A model generated the notes under the pieces. The model worked only from the letters and a program-made list of their open reading frames with translations, searched no databases and was not told the origin of the DNA. Position numbers and translations under genes: made by a program. A DNA stretch of 17,540 nt from Planctomycetaceae bacterium UBA2671 (lineage in GTDB: Bacteria > Planctomycetota > Planctomycetia > Planctomycetales > Planctomycetaceae): the NCBI GenBank assembly GCA_002359185.1, contig DEML01000030.1, forward strand, positions 23,401 to 40,940. The letters are read 5' to 3'. This document shows, piece by piece, positions 1 to 7,184 of the stretch; within the stretch, counting starts at the first letter, position 1, and every line of letters begins with the position of its first letter.

Positions 1-23
1 CGCTACGACCCCAGCCACCCGGT
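1..23 (+). repeat. Dispersed repeat, copy A1 (CGCTACGACCCCAGCC...)
   Basis: This 23-nt unit begins CGCTACGACCCCAGCC and continues into CACCCGGT. It is repeated exactly, in the same orientation, at 206-228, and a 17-nt part recurs at 12253-12269 with one change. It starts at the window edge, so its true left boundary is not visible. No coding frame runs through it. Confidence 0.85.
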
Positions 24-140
24 TGTGTTTACAAGGAAAACTGGAGCATTATCGTCACCCAACCTACGAACTGGCAAAAATGTGATTCATTAGGGGGCGA
101 TAAAACCGCAAGAAGCCTTTGGGAGAAATCTAACCTCAAA

Positions 141-190
141 CTGCAGACCTCTTGTGGACTTCGTCCACCCAGATAGCAGAGCTATCTGGG
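141..190 (-). repeat. Dispersed repeat with two adjacent hairpins
   Basis: Two perfect inverted repeats lie side by side. GTGGAC/GTCCAC (154-159 and 163-168) has a 3-nt loop, and CCCAGATAGC/GCTATCTGGG (168-177 and 181-190) also has a 3-nt loop. Read on the minus strand, the segment closely matches 12003-12049 on the plus strand, with a shared core of about 28 nt containing only two differences. Copies 12 kb apart in opposite orientation mark it as a dispersed element rather than a local regulatory site. Confidence 0.75.
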
Positions 191-205
191 CTACCCAATT
201 TGAAT

Positions 206-228
206 CGCTACGACCCCAGCCACCCGGT
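206..228 (+). repeat. Dispersed repeat, copy A2 (CGCTACGACCCCAGCC...)
   Basis: This is an exact 23-nt direct copy of 1-23. The two copies enclose the double-hairpin element at 141-190. This copy ends about 15 bases before the ribosome-binding site of the ComEA-like gene. Confidence 0.85.
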
Positions 229-259
229 CGAAATTATTCTCTCGGAGTGAATTGTCAGT

Positions 260-745
260 ATGTCTGCAGGTCTGGATTCATCAACGGACTCTGAATCTGA
301 GCTGCGGACGGATTTGCCCGGCAGATCCATGAATGATCAGGAAGTGTCAGCGAATTCAGCAGTACTCACGCAATCTCGAAGTCCCCTGCTCTCGCTGTCC
401 GATCAGAAGATAGTGGCCCTGGTTTGTCTGATTTTGACAAGCTGGGTACTGATTCGCTCGCTTTCGCTTTCCCATTGGCGAGCTGAGGAAATTGAGATTC
501 GGCGTTTTCAGCCCGAGCCGATTGGATATGTGATTGATATCAATGAGGCGAACTGGCTGGAGTTTTCGTTACTGGATGGGATTGGAGAAGTTATCGGTAA
601 GCGAATCGTGGCTCATCGTGACCAGCAGGGACGATTTGAGAGCATACAGGATCTGCAGGAGGTCAAAGGGATTGGAGTGAAAACGTTTGCCCGTATCGAG
701 GCTCATTTGACGGTCGAGCGAAGCGAATTTGGAGCCGCGCAATAA
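260..745 (+). CDS. ComEA-like helix-hairpin-helix membrane protein
   Basis: This 161-residue protein has a polar N-terminus (1-45), one hydrophobic segment (about 50-70), and a C-terminal pair of helix-hairpin-helix motifs: LDGIGEVIGKRI (105-116) and VKGIGVKTFARI (135-146). The preceding DINEANWLEFSLLDGIG resembles the start of ComEA HhH domains. In ComEA such domains bind double-stranded DNA without sequence specificity during uptake, with the DNA-binding part outside the membrane. A similar role is an inference here; no other competence gene is visible. The ATG at 260 has GGAG 12 bases upstream, which is rather far. An ATG at 329 (residue 24) is an alternative that would still keep the membrane segment. 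The gene converges on rpsN. Confidence 0.8.
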   Translation: MSAGLDSSTDSESELRTDLPGRSMNDQEVSANSAVLTQSRSPLLSLSDQKIVALVCLILTSWVLIRSLSLSHWRAEEIEIRRFQPEPIGYVIDINEANWLEFSLLDGIGEVIGKRIVAHRDQQGRFESIQDLQEVKGIGVKTFARIEAHLTVERSEFGAAQ

Positions 746-775
746 AAAAAGCACCTCACGAGAGGTGCTTTGATT
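744..775. terminator. Bidirectional rho-independent terminator
   Basis: The stem GCACCTC (751-757) pairs with GAGGTGC (762-768) around a 4-nt loop and is extended by AA/TT. An A run (744-750) precedes it and a T-rich run (TTTGATTTG) follows. The structure can terminate both the ComEA-like gene on the plus strand and rpsN on the minus strand, which converge here. Confidence 0.85.
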
Positions 776-794
776 TGTTCTGGCTCGACTGAGT

Positions 795-1064
795 TTACCA
801 GCTGGCTTTTCGCATGCCGGGAATCAACCCATCCAGAGCCATATCACGCAGCATAATACGTGAGACCTGGAATTTGCGGTAGACACCACGAGGACGTCCG
901 GTCAATTGGCAAAGGCGACGCAGGCGAGTTGGGCTGGAACTGCGTGGCAGTTTGGCCAGTGCTTCGTAATCGCCAGCAGCTTTGAGTTCTTTGCGTTTTT
1001 CAGCGTATTTTTCGATCAGAAGTCGGTTACGTTTCTGTTTTTCGATCTTGGATTTAGAAGCCAT
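795..1064 (-). CDS. rpsN: 30S ribosomal protein S14, zinc-independent (C-) type
   Basis: S14 sits in the head of the small ribosomal subunit and contacts 16S rRNA. The 89-residue protein starts MASKSKIEKQKRNRLL and ends GLIPGMRKASW. It contains GDYEALAKLPR, the RLRRLCQLTGRPRG core and the VYRKFQVSRIMLRD segment, all typical of S14. The paired CxxC zinc motifs of the short C+ form are absent; only one cysteine occurs in the core. Length and layout match the 89-residue zinc-independent S14 (RpsNB/YhzA type of Bacillus). AAGG lies 7 bases before the ATG. The gene stands alone, away from any ribosomal protein operon, and its upstream region holds two dyads (1093-1111 and 1118-1136). Confidence 0.97.
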   Translation of the reverse strand: MASKSKIEKQKRNRLLIEKYAEKRKELKAAGDYEALAKLPRSSSPTRLRRLCQLTGRPRGVYRKFQVSRIMLRDMALDGLIPGMRKASW

Positions 1065-1092
1065 TTCGCCTTGTTACTCATTAAATAAAAGG

Positions 1093-1136
1093 ATTTATGT
1101 TCCGCATAAATAGCGGGCACGAATCGTTAATTCGTG
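1093..1136 (-). promoter_or_regulatory. Two tandem 7-5-7 dyads upstream of rpsN
   Basis: ATTTATG/CATAAAT (1093-1099 and 1105-1111) and CACGAAT/ATTCGTG (1118-1124 and 1130-1136) are perfect 7-bp inverted repeats, each with a 5-base spacer. Their centres are 25 bp apart. A TTGACA hexamer on the minus strand (1141-1146) lies just upstream of the outer dyad, but I see no convincing -10 box at 16-18 bases from it. The dyads could be repressor operators or leader hairpins; which is not determined. Confidence 0.5.
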
Positions 1137-1293
1137 AATCTGTCAAAATTGAGTCGTGTACGATGATCGATTTCGGTTGTTTCGTCAACTGAACTGAAGG
1201 GCGTCGACCCGTTTTTTTGCTGATTTTTGGGATAATAAGACTGAAAACGGGTAATTTACCATAAGTCTCGCCTTTGCATCAGTCAGGTTTAAT

Positions 1294-1595
1294 CTGAAGT
1301 TTTGCAAAACGCTAGAATTCAAAACGAATGAGAAGTCAGCGTATAAATTATCGAGAGCATCTTAACCCGACGCGTCAGCGAGGGGACGGTTTTCGAATAA
1401 TAATTCGGTTAAACTCTAAAACCAGTTGGCTACTGTTATTTCACGTGAAAAACTGATCTGTGAAGCATAAACGCGGGTTGTTTATCGATTCGTTGAATCG
1501 GGTTGCCAAAGACCAAATCCAGCAGATTAACAATTCCACACGGGCCCCTCGCTGACGCGTCGGGTTATGATTTATTGGAATTTGCAAAACTTCAG
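1294..1595. repeat. Composite element with nested inverted repeats
   Basis: The outer arms are CTGAAGTTTTGCAAA (1294-1308) and its exact complement (1581-1595), 15 bp. The inner arms are a 23-bp perfect inverted repeat (1363-1385 and 1545-1567) starting TAACCCGACGCGTCAGCG. The inner arm recurs a third time at 6091-6120 with two differences, so it belongs to a dispersed family. The right outer arm begins one base beyond the DAHP synthase stop codon. The interior has no gene. It resembles a small non-autonomous element or two inserted repeat units. Confidence 0.65.
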
Positions 1596-1596
1596 T

Positions 1597-2613
<1,017 letters not shown>

Positions 2614-2954
2614 TTCTCACCTTATAATTTTCTTAATGACTGCATTTTGCAGTTTGCTGTAGAGGTTTTTTGATGGTTTGAAGTCTATATTTCCAGCCAA
2701 TCACCCGCTAAGCATTCTTAAAATCGGCTATCACAACCGATGCGAGGGAAAAATCATCGAATTTATGTCCTCCGCATTATACGCCCGCATCTGTGATCTG
2801 TGTAGTACAGAGATGCCTGCTGCATCAGACACGAAGAATTTGGAAAAGTTCTCCTGGATGAATCAGTATGGTGCCACGGCTCTGTGAGCCGTGCTTCCTT
2901 TGTACGTCATCTATTGACACTTACATGGCTCGCAGAGCCGTGGCACAGTCGATT
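2614..2954. other. Non-coding spacer, aroF upstream region plus repeat pair
   Basis: These 341 bases contain the aroF 5' region on the right-to-left strand, including a small ACTGCA/TGCAGT hairpin (2639-2653) about 25 bases before the aroF start, and a pair of inverted repeats at 2871-2946. A 69-codon open frame at 2678-2887 runs into the repeat, has no family resemblance and no clear ribosome-binding site, and is not called a gene. Confidence 0.55.
2871..2946. repeat. Head-to-head pair of palindromic repeats (pair 1)
   Basis: A 23-nt unit at 2871-2893 starts GTGCCACGGCTCTGTGAG and ends CCGTG. It is matched on the other strand at 2924-2946 with two differences, separated by 30 bases. Each unit is itself a hairpin (CACGGCTC/GAGCCGTG around a 3-nt loop). 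The right unit ends 8 bases beyond the stop codon of the oxidoreductase gene and might end its transcript. The same family occurs at 4704-4802 and 5795-5817. Confidence 0.85.
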
Positions 2955-4382
2955 TTAGATTGTGGCTGCTGACGGAGTGAGGTACTTGTCGATTTCGTTG
3001 GAGACAATCACTCCGTAATTCATGGCGCCGAGCCAACCTGACATGATGATGCCGACCGAGCCGGCATGATGCAGGCCTTGAATCTGCTGGGGGAGATCCT
3101 GACTGACTTTCAGGCCTTCGAATTTGGTGCCGAAGGATGATCCCTGGATATGTCGTGTATAATGCTTGAAGGTTCGCGGCGTGGAAGCTTCGACCCAGTC
3201 GAGTTTTTCTCGGATGCCTGGGACATATTGTTCGAGGCAGTCGAGAGTTTTTTCGCAGAGATCTTTCTTATCCCGCTCGTAATCTTCTTCGGACAGATTC
3301 GCCCAGTCTTCGTAGCGGGCGTTGGTTGAAGAGACGATGAGCCAGCGGTCGGAGCCGGGACGGGTTTCGGGGTAATAAAACGAGAACGTCCGACTGCTGA
3401 TCTCTTTACTGAGCATCGCTTCGATATCGAATCCGCGATGTTCCGAGTGGAACAGCAGGTCGCCGCAGTAATCGAATCCGACACCCGGTTTGAGTCCCAT
3501 GTAGACCTGACAGGAGCTGTTATTGACGCGAACGGCTTTGGCTTCTTCGACGAATTCCGGATCGAAATTTTCTTCGCCAGCCAGATGAAGAATCGTTGAT
3601 TTGATATTCGCGTTGGCCAGGACGGCAGTACAGCCAATTCGTTTTCCATTGACGACGACGCCGGTCACTTTGCGATTTTTATCGACTTCAATCTTCTCGA
3701 CCAGAGATCGGATTCGCAGGTCGACGCCATTTTTGATCAGTTCTTCCCGCATTTCGGTAATGAGGGCATCGGTTCCGCCTTTGAAGGTGAAAACACCCTT
3801 GTTCATGAAGTTGGAAAAGACGATGCCGTAGGTGATGGCGGGGTCTTCGAGGGTCGAGCCGTTGGCGTAGGTGATCGGTTCCATGAGTAGACGCACGACA
3901 TCATCTCGCCCGGGGAAAAACTTTTCGAACAGTTCTCGGGTGGTCATCGACTGATCGTCATAGAAGTTCATGTTGCGGGCGGTATCGAAGAAATCCTGCA
4001 CCGTTTGTGGTTCGACCTGGAATTTGTCGATCAGGAGTTTGGTGAAATCATCGCGATTGAAAGTGGTTTCCAGTGAAAACTGCGGATTTTCGAAACGGAT
4101 CCCCTTGAGCTGGACGATTTTATCGGCGATTTCTTTTGTCCAGTATTTGCGACAGCTTTTGACCATGCCGTTGGGGAAGCCGTGGAGGGAGATATCGAAA
4201 ATATGCCCACCGCGACGTTTGAACCAGGTTGCCATGCCGCCGAGTTGGTAATGGTGTTCGAGCAGGAGAACGGAGTAGCCCTGTTTGGCGAGGACATTCG
4301 CCCCGGTCAAACCAGCCAGGCCGCTGCCAATGACAATGACATCGTAGTGGTCGCGAACATCAGCGAGAAAATCTTTAGCCAT
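2955..4382 (-). CDS. FAD-dependent phytoene desaturase/RetSat-like oxidoreductase
   Basis: The 475-residue protein belongs to the CrtI/COG1233 flavoprotein family, which desaturates, saturates or isomerises isoprenoid chains, usually at the membrane. The FAD-binding Rossmann motif GSGLAG (19-24) follows a YDVIVI strand and is followed by E42 at the end of the second strand, then LGGMA (47-51). The C-terminal GLHHAGSVGIIMSGWLGAMN (436-455) is the usual flavin-contacting tail of this family. No transmembrane helix is obvious. The substrate cannot be read from the sequence: carotenoid desaturase, carotenoid isomerase and retinol saturase-like roles are all possible, and no phytoene/squalene synthase gene is nearby. 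The ATG at 4382 has only a weak upstream GAG, so translation initiation may be weak. The gene is bracketed on both sides by inverted pairs of the same palindromic repeat. Confidence 0.88.
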   Translation of the reverse strand: MAKDFLADVRDHYDVIVIGSGLAGLTGANVLAKQGYSVLLLEHHYQLGGMATWFKRRGGHIFDISLHGFPNGMVKSCRKYWTKEIADKIVQLKGIRFENPQFSLETTFNRDDFTKLLIDKFQVEPQTVQDFFDTARNMNFYDDQSMTTRELFEKFFPGRDDVVRLLMEPITYANGSTLEDPAITYGIVFSNFMNKGVFTFKGGTDALITEMREELIKNGVDLRIRSLVEKIEVDKNRKVTGVVVNGKRIGCTAVLANANIKSTILHLAGEENFDPEFVEEAKAVRVNNSSCQVYMGLKPGVGFDYCGDLLFHSEHRGFDIEAMLSKEISSRTFSFYYPETRPGSDRWLIVSSTNARYEDWANLSEEDYERDKKDLCEKTLDCLEQYVPGIREKLDWVEASTPRTFKHYTRHIQGSSFGTKFEGLKVSQDLPQQIQGLHHAGSVGIIMSGWLGAMNYGVIVSNEIDKYLTPSAATI

Positions 4383-4919
4383 GACTCAGGTATCACGAAA
4401 ACAGAGGAGAAAACGGGCGAAATATGGAAAAGTGCTGAAAATCAGAAGGATGAATCATTTTAGATCCTCAGCATCAGCACGCCCGATTGTAGAACTGAAG
4501 CGTGAAAAGATACAGTCTGGAGTGACTGCAAATCGTGGAGAAGCATGATTACAGGAGAGTTATTGGGGCAGGACTGGAAATGCCGCCGTTGAATGACTCT
4601 AATCGATTCGAGAGAACCAATGGGGAGACTGACAGACTCGCTTGCGCTTTTTGAAGTTGCACTATTTGTTTGTATTTTCAGCATTGAATCCATAGGACCA
4701 TGTGTGCCACGGCTCTGTGAGCCGTGTAAATCCGTGTCAAATTCACATGAGCGGTGGTAAGTGATAAGATCACCGAATGCACGGCTCACAGAGCCGTGGC
4801 ACCATCAAAGAAAGCTTTTTTCTTATTTTAATTGTACCACAGTGGAAAGAGTGTAACTTCAAAACTTGCGCTTCGTGCTTATATTCTGTGAATCTCGTGA
4901 AGGTATTTCGGAGAAAATA
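4383..4919. other. Non-coding spacer between divergent genes
   Basis: These 537 bases separate the divergent oxidoreductase and DUF2461 genes and should contain both promoters, though I cannot point to convincing -35/-10 boxes. The repeat pair at 4704-4802 is the only clear structure. A 109-codon open frame on the minus strand (4460-4789) crosses the repeat, resembles no family I know, and is not called. Confidence 0.5.
4704..4802. repeat. Head-to-head pair of palindromic repeats (pair 2)
   Basis: The unit at 4704-4726 is identical to the one at 2871-2893, and 4780-4802 is its exact reverse complement. The two are separated by 53 bases. Together the arms could form a 23-bp stem, or each can fold alone as an 8-bp hairpin. 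The pair lies in the spacer upstream of both the oxidoreductase and the DUF2461 gene. Confidence 0.88.
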
Positions 4920-5615
4920 ATGGCTGAGCAGACAACGACCGGTTTTCCTCCCGAGACGTTGAAGTTTTTGAAGGATCTGAAGAAGAACAATCAGCGGGAG
5001 TGGTTTGCTGAGAATAAGGAGCGGTATGAACAGTTTTATCTGGAGCCCGCTTTGGGGTTCATTACGGCGATGCAGAAGCCGTTGAAGAAGATTTCTCCGT
5101 TTCTGGAAGCGATTCCGAAAAAAATGGGAGGTTCGCTTCTGCGGATTTATCGGGATACCCGTTTTTCAAACGACAAGACGCCTTATAAAACGCATATCGG
5201 AATGCAATTTCGGCACGAAGCGGGGGGTAATATTCATGCCCCCGGCTGTTATCTGCATATCGAGCCGGGGAATGTGTTTATTGCGGTAGGGACCTGGCAT
5301 CCGGAGCGGGATCCCCTGTTGTGGATTCGACAGAAAATTGCGGAGGAGCCTAAGGTCTGGCAGAAGGCGATTACTCAGAAGAAGTTTGCCACACATTTTG
5401 AAATGGCGGGTGACAAACTGACTCGTCCCCCCAAAGGATTCGATAAAGAGCACCCGGCGATTGAAGAGATCAAACGGAAAGATTTCATCGCGGTTTCGAA
5501 GTTTGAAGATCAGGATGTGACCAATGAGGATTTTCTGAAGCAGGTTGTTGAGAGACTTCGAGCGGGGACGCCATTAATGACGTTTCTGTGTGAGGCGCTG
5601 GAGTTGAGTTATTGA
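4920..5615 (+). CDS. DUF2461 family protein
   Basis: A 231-residue protein of the DUF2461 (TIGR02453) family, whose biochemical role is unknown. The opening FPPETLKFLKDLKKNNQREW (9-28) and the RIYRDTRFSNDKTPYKTHIG block (75-94) are the family's most recognisable segments, followed by APGCYLHIEP (107-116). Length fits the family. No signal peptide or membrane segment is visible, so it is probably cytoplasmic. The start is set at the ATG at 4920 because GGAG (4910-4913) lies 6 bases upstream. An upstream in-frame ATG at 4866 would add 18 residues that do not belong to the family and lacks a ribosome-binding site. The gene stands alone between two repeat-rich spacers. Confidence 0.88.
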   Translation: MAEQTTTGFPPETLKFLKDLKKNNQREWFAENKERYEQFYLEPALGFITAMQKPLKKISPFLEAIPKKMGGSLLRIYRDTRFSNDKTPYKTHIGMQFRHEAGGNIHAPGCYLHIEPGNVFIAVGTWHPERDPLLWIRQKIAEEPKVWQKAITQKKFATHFEMAGDKLTRPPKGFDKEHPAIEEIKRKDFIAVSKFEDQDVTNEDFLKQVVERLRAGTPLMTFLCEALELSY

Positions 5616-5640
5616 TTGCGAATTGGATGTGAGCCGTGCA

Positions 5641-5747
5641 TTAGACCATTTTCAAATGGTTTCTGCAGTCGCATGAGCATCAAATGACCCTAAAGCTTTG
5701 GGTTTGCTTCTGCTGGACACTGCAGATGATTTTTGAAAATGCTCTAG
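5641..5747. repeat. 107-bp fold-back element
   Basis: The two 29-nt ends (5641-5669 and 5719-5747) are imperfect inverted repeats, identical at 22 of 29 positions. The shared core CATTTTCAAA lies near the outside and TCTGCAGT at the inner end. The middle contains a further near-palindrome around AAAGCTTT (about 5688-5703). The whole could fold into one long hairpin. No coding content. Confidence 0.65.
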
Positions 5748-5794
5748 ACGATCTTGTTTCTTCCAGCCTCTTACTTACAAATGATGCGGATTAA

Positions 5795-5817
5795 CACGGC
5801 TCACAGAGCCGTGGCAC
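5795..5817 (-). repeat. Single palindromic repeat of the GTGCCACGGCTC family
   Basis: Same sequence as 4780-4802, thus a minus-strand copy of the unit at 2871-2893. It stands alone, without a head-to-head partner within 500 bases. Confidence 0.85.
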
Positions 5818-5902
5818 ACAGTCGTATTACCGATTGAATCTCGACATTCGGCTGGGTGGTCGATATTCAATACCTCGCTTATGAAGTCAAAATCGAATCA
5901 AA

Positions 5903-5929
5903 CACTGCTGGGCAAGCCAGCAGTGGCAC
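5903..5929 (-). repeat. Palindromic repeat of a second class (TGCTGG stem)
   Basis: The stem CACTGCTGG (5903-5911) pairs with CCAGCAGTG (5917-5925) around a 5-nt loop, followed by GCAC. Read on the minus strand it begins GTGCCAC and ends GTG, exactly like the GTGCCACGGCTC family, but with a different stem. Part of it (GCCAGCAGTGGCAC) recurs at 16806-16819. Confidence 0.75.
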
Positions 5930-5963
5930 ACGTTGACGGATATTGAACGGAAGACAAATCAGA

Positions 5964-6063
5964 GAAAGGTGCGTCAGGAAGCAGTTCTCACGGTCTCCGA
6001 ATATTACGGGTAATGTTTATCCTCGTGCAATAACACTCATGGAAAGGTGCGTCAGGACGCACC
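5964..6063 (+). repeat. Two copies of the GAAAGGTGCGTCAGGA repeat
   Basis: GAAAGGTGCGTCAGGA occurs at 5964-5979 and again at 6042-6057. The second copy continues into a near-perfect palindrome, GGTGCGTC (6046-6053) against GACGCACC (6056-6063). The first copy diverges after the 16 shared bases and lacks the right arm. Confidence 0.75.
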
Positions 6064-6090
6064 CTACTGCTGTAATTGGGAATCGGATGC

Positions 6091-6120
6091 CGTCCCCTTG
6101 CTGACGCTTCGGGTTAAGAT
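6091..6120 (-). repeat. Third copy of the inner arm of the 1294-1595 element
   Basis: This 30-nt stretch matches the reverse complement of 1359-1388 with two differences. It ends 12 bases before the TPR gene's last codon. Its presence outside the nested structure shows that the inner arm is a mobile or dispersed unit in its own right. Confidence 0.75.
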
Positions 6121-6132
6121 GTTTTCATTAAA

Positions 6133-7041
6133 CTATTGAGCGAGATTTCGGGCTCGGGCAAGGTCGGCTTCGCAGGTTTTGCGATAGCCTTCGATGGTTG
6201 TCTTCTCGAGAGCCGCTTCGAGATGCGGGATGGCACGTTTGGGTTCGTTGAGTTCGAGTAGCAAGTCGGCCAGTGATTTGTGCCAGTAGTAAGTCAGTTG
6301 ATCGCTGCGGGTATCTGGTCCGAGTTCTTCAGCTTTCTTGATCGCGGCTTGTGCTTTTTCCGGTTGATTGAGCTTCATCCAGGCTCCGGCTGCATCCTTC
6401 CAGTTCCAGGAGGCGGTTCGTTCATCCATGCCGGCTGCTTTTTCATAGGCTTCTGCGGCTTCTTTATACTTTTTGGAATTCTGATATTGCCGTGCGAGTT
6501 CCGCGACCTGAGTAGCAGTCATCCCGCCGCCGGAATCTTTGGTCAGCTTGGCGAGTGCTTCTGTATGCTTGATCGCCAGATCCGCATTCCGCTTGTAACG
6601 ACCATACATTTCGCTGAGCATGAAGTGGGAGAGTTCTTCCTGTTTTTTGTCTTTGATGTTTTTCTGGTAGCGGGTTTCGAGTTGATCGATTTTTCCACGC
6701 TGAAACATAAACGAGAGCAAGGAACTGCGCGTCACCGATTTCGTCGCGTCGTGATCGGAATTGAGGATGATGTATTCGTTGCATTCAATGAACTTTTCGG
6801 GTTCCGGCAGTAAACGATAACAGACGACCAGAGCGCGCTGGATCCGCATTTTCTCAGCATCATTATCACTGAGTTTGAAAGCCGCTTCGAGTGGTTCCTG
6901 AGCTGCGGCGTAGTTGCCGGCATTCATGAAACCAGCACCGGCATTCCAGGCTTCTCGGGAATTCTGATAATCTTTGGCGAACGCAAGATTTCCGAGGGAA
7001 ATCGACAACACGGCAGTCAGGACAGCAATCAGGCTTTTCAT
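6133..7041 (-). CDS. Exported TPR-repeat protein
   Basis: A 302-residue protein with a signal peptide (MKSLIAVLTAVLSISLGNLAFA, probable cleavage after residue 22) and about six degenerate TPR-like helical pairs. Examples are the segments around NAGNYAAAQEPLEAAF, NSKKYKEAAEAYEKAAG, KLNQPEKAQAAIKKAEELG and LNEPKRAIPHLEAALEK. TPR domains mediate protein-protein contacts; the partner here is unknown. The start is placed at the ATG at 7041 because it begins a clean signal peptide and has GGAG 11 bases upstream. A longer frame from 7128 would add 29 residues that spoil the signal peptide. The gene lies downstream of glgC on the same strand, but 247 bases and a strong hairpin (7185-7230) separate them, so co-transcription is doubtful. 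Confidence 0.82.
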   Translation of the reverse strand: MKSLIAVLTAVLSISLGNLAFAKDYQNSREAWNAGAGFMNAGNYAAAQEPLEAAFKLSDNDAEKMRIQRALVVCYRLLPEPEKFIECNEYIILNSDHDATKSVTRSSLLSFMFQRGKIDQLETRYQKNIKDKKQEELSHFMLSEMYGRYKRNADLAIKHTEALAKLTKDSGGGMTATQVAELARQYQNSKKYKEAAEAYEKAAGMDERTASWNWKDAAGAWMKLNQPEKAQAAIKKAEELGPDTRSDQLTYYWHKSLADLLLELNEPKRAIPHLEAALEKTTIEGYRKTCEADLARARNLAQ

Positions 7042-7184
7042 CGACGCACGACTCCAGATAAGGATTAATAAGGAATGGGAATTGAAAAATTCCTGAATCA
7101 TTCCGATGCACGAAGAGTTCGAATTCAAAAGAAAGAGAAATTCGAATGCCCATTTATATCAATAAAACGGCATGTTATAAAATG

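Larger units (their letters stand above)
1065..1596. other. Non-coding spacer between rpsN and the DAHP synthase gene
   Basis: These 532 bases contain no credible coding frame. They hold the rpsN upstream region with its dyads at the left and a composite inverted repeat (1294-1595) at the right. The roughly 150 bases between them (1147-1293) show nothing I can assign. Confidence 0.6.
5616..6132. other. Non-coding spacer with a cluster of different repeats
   Basis: No credible gene lies in these 517 bases. They hold a 107-bp fold-back element (5641-5747), one GTGCCAC...GTG hairpin of each of two classes (5795-5817 and 5903-5929), two copies of a GAAAGGTGCGTCAGGA unit (5964-5979 and 6042-6057), and a third copy of the inner arm of the 1294-1595 element (6091-6120). 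Confidence 0.7.

Noticed and set aside
2678..2887. 69-codon plus-strand open frame upstream of aroF
   Set aside because: No family resemblance, no clear ribosome-binding site, and its end is formed by a dispersed palindromic repeat.
4460..4789. 109-codon minus-strand open frame in the spacer before the DUF2461 gene
   Set aside because: Crosses the inverted repeat pair, has low-complexity serine-rich sequence, and is not related to any family I know.
6280..6813. 177-codon plus-strand open frame opposite the TPR gene
   Set aside because: Shadow of the TPR gene on the other strand, whose signal peptide and repeats are clear; F/G-rich antisense composition.
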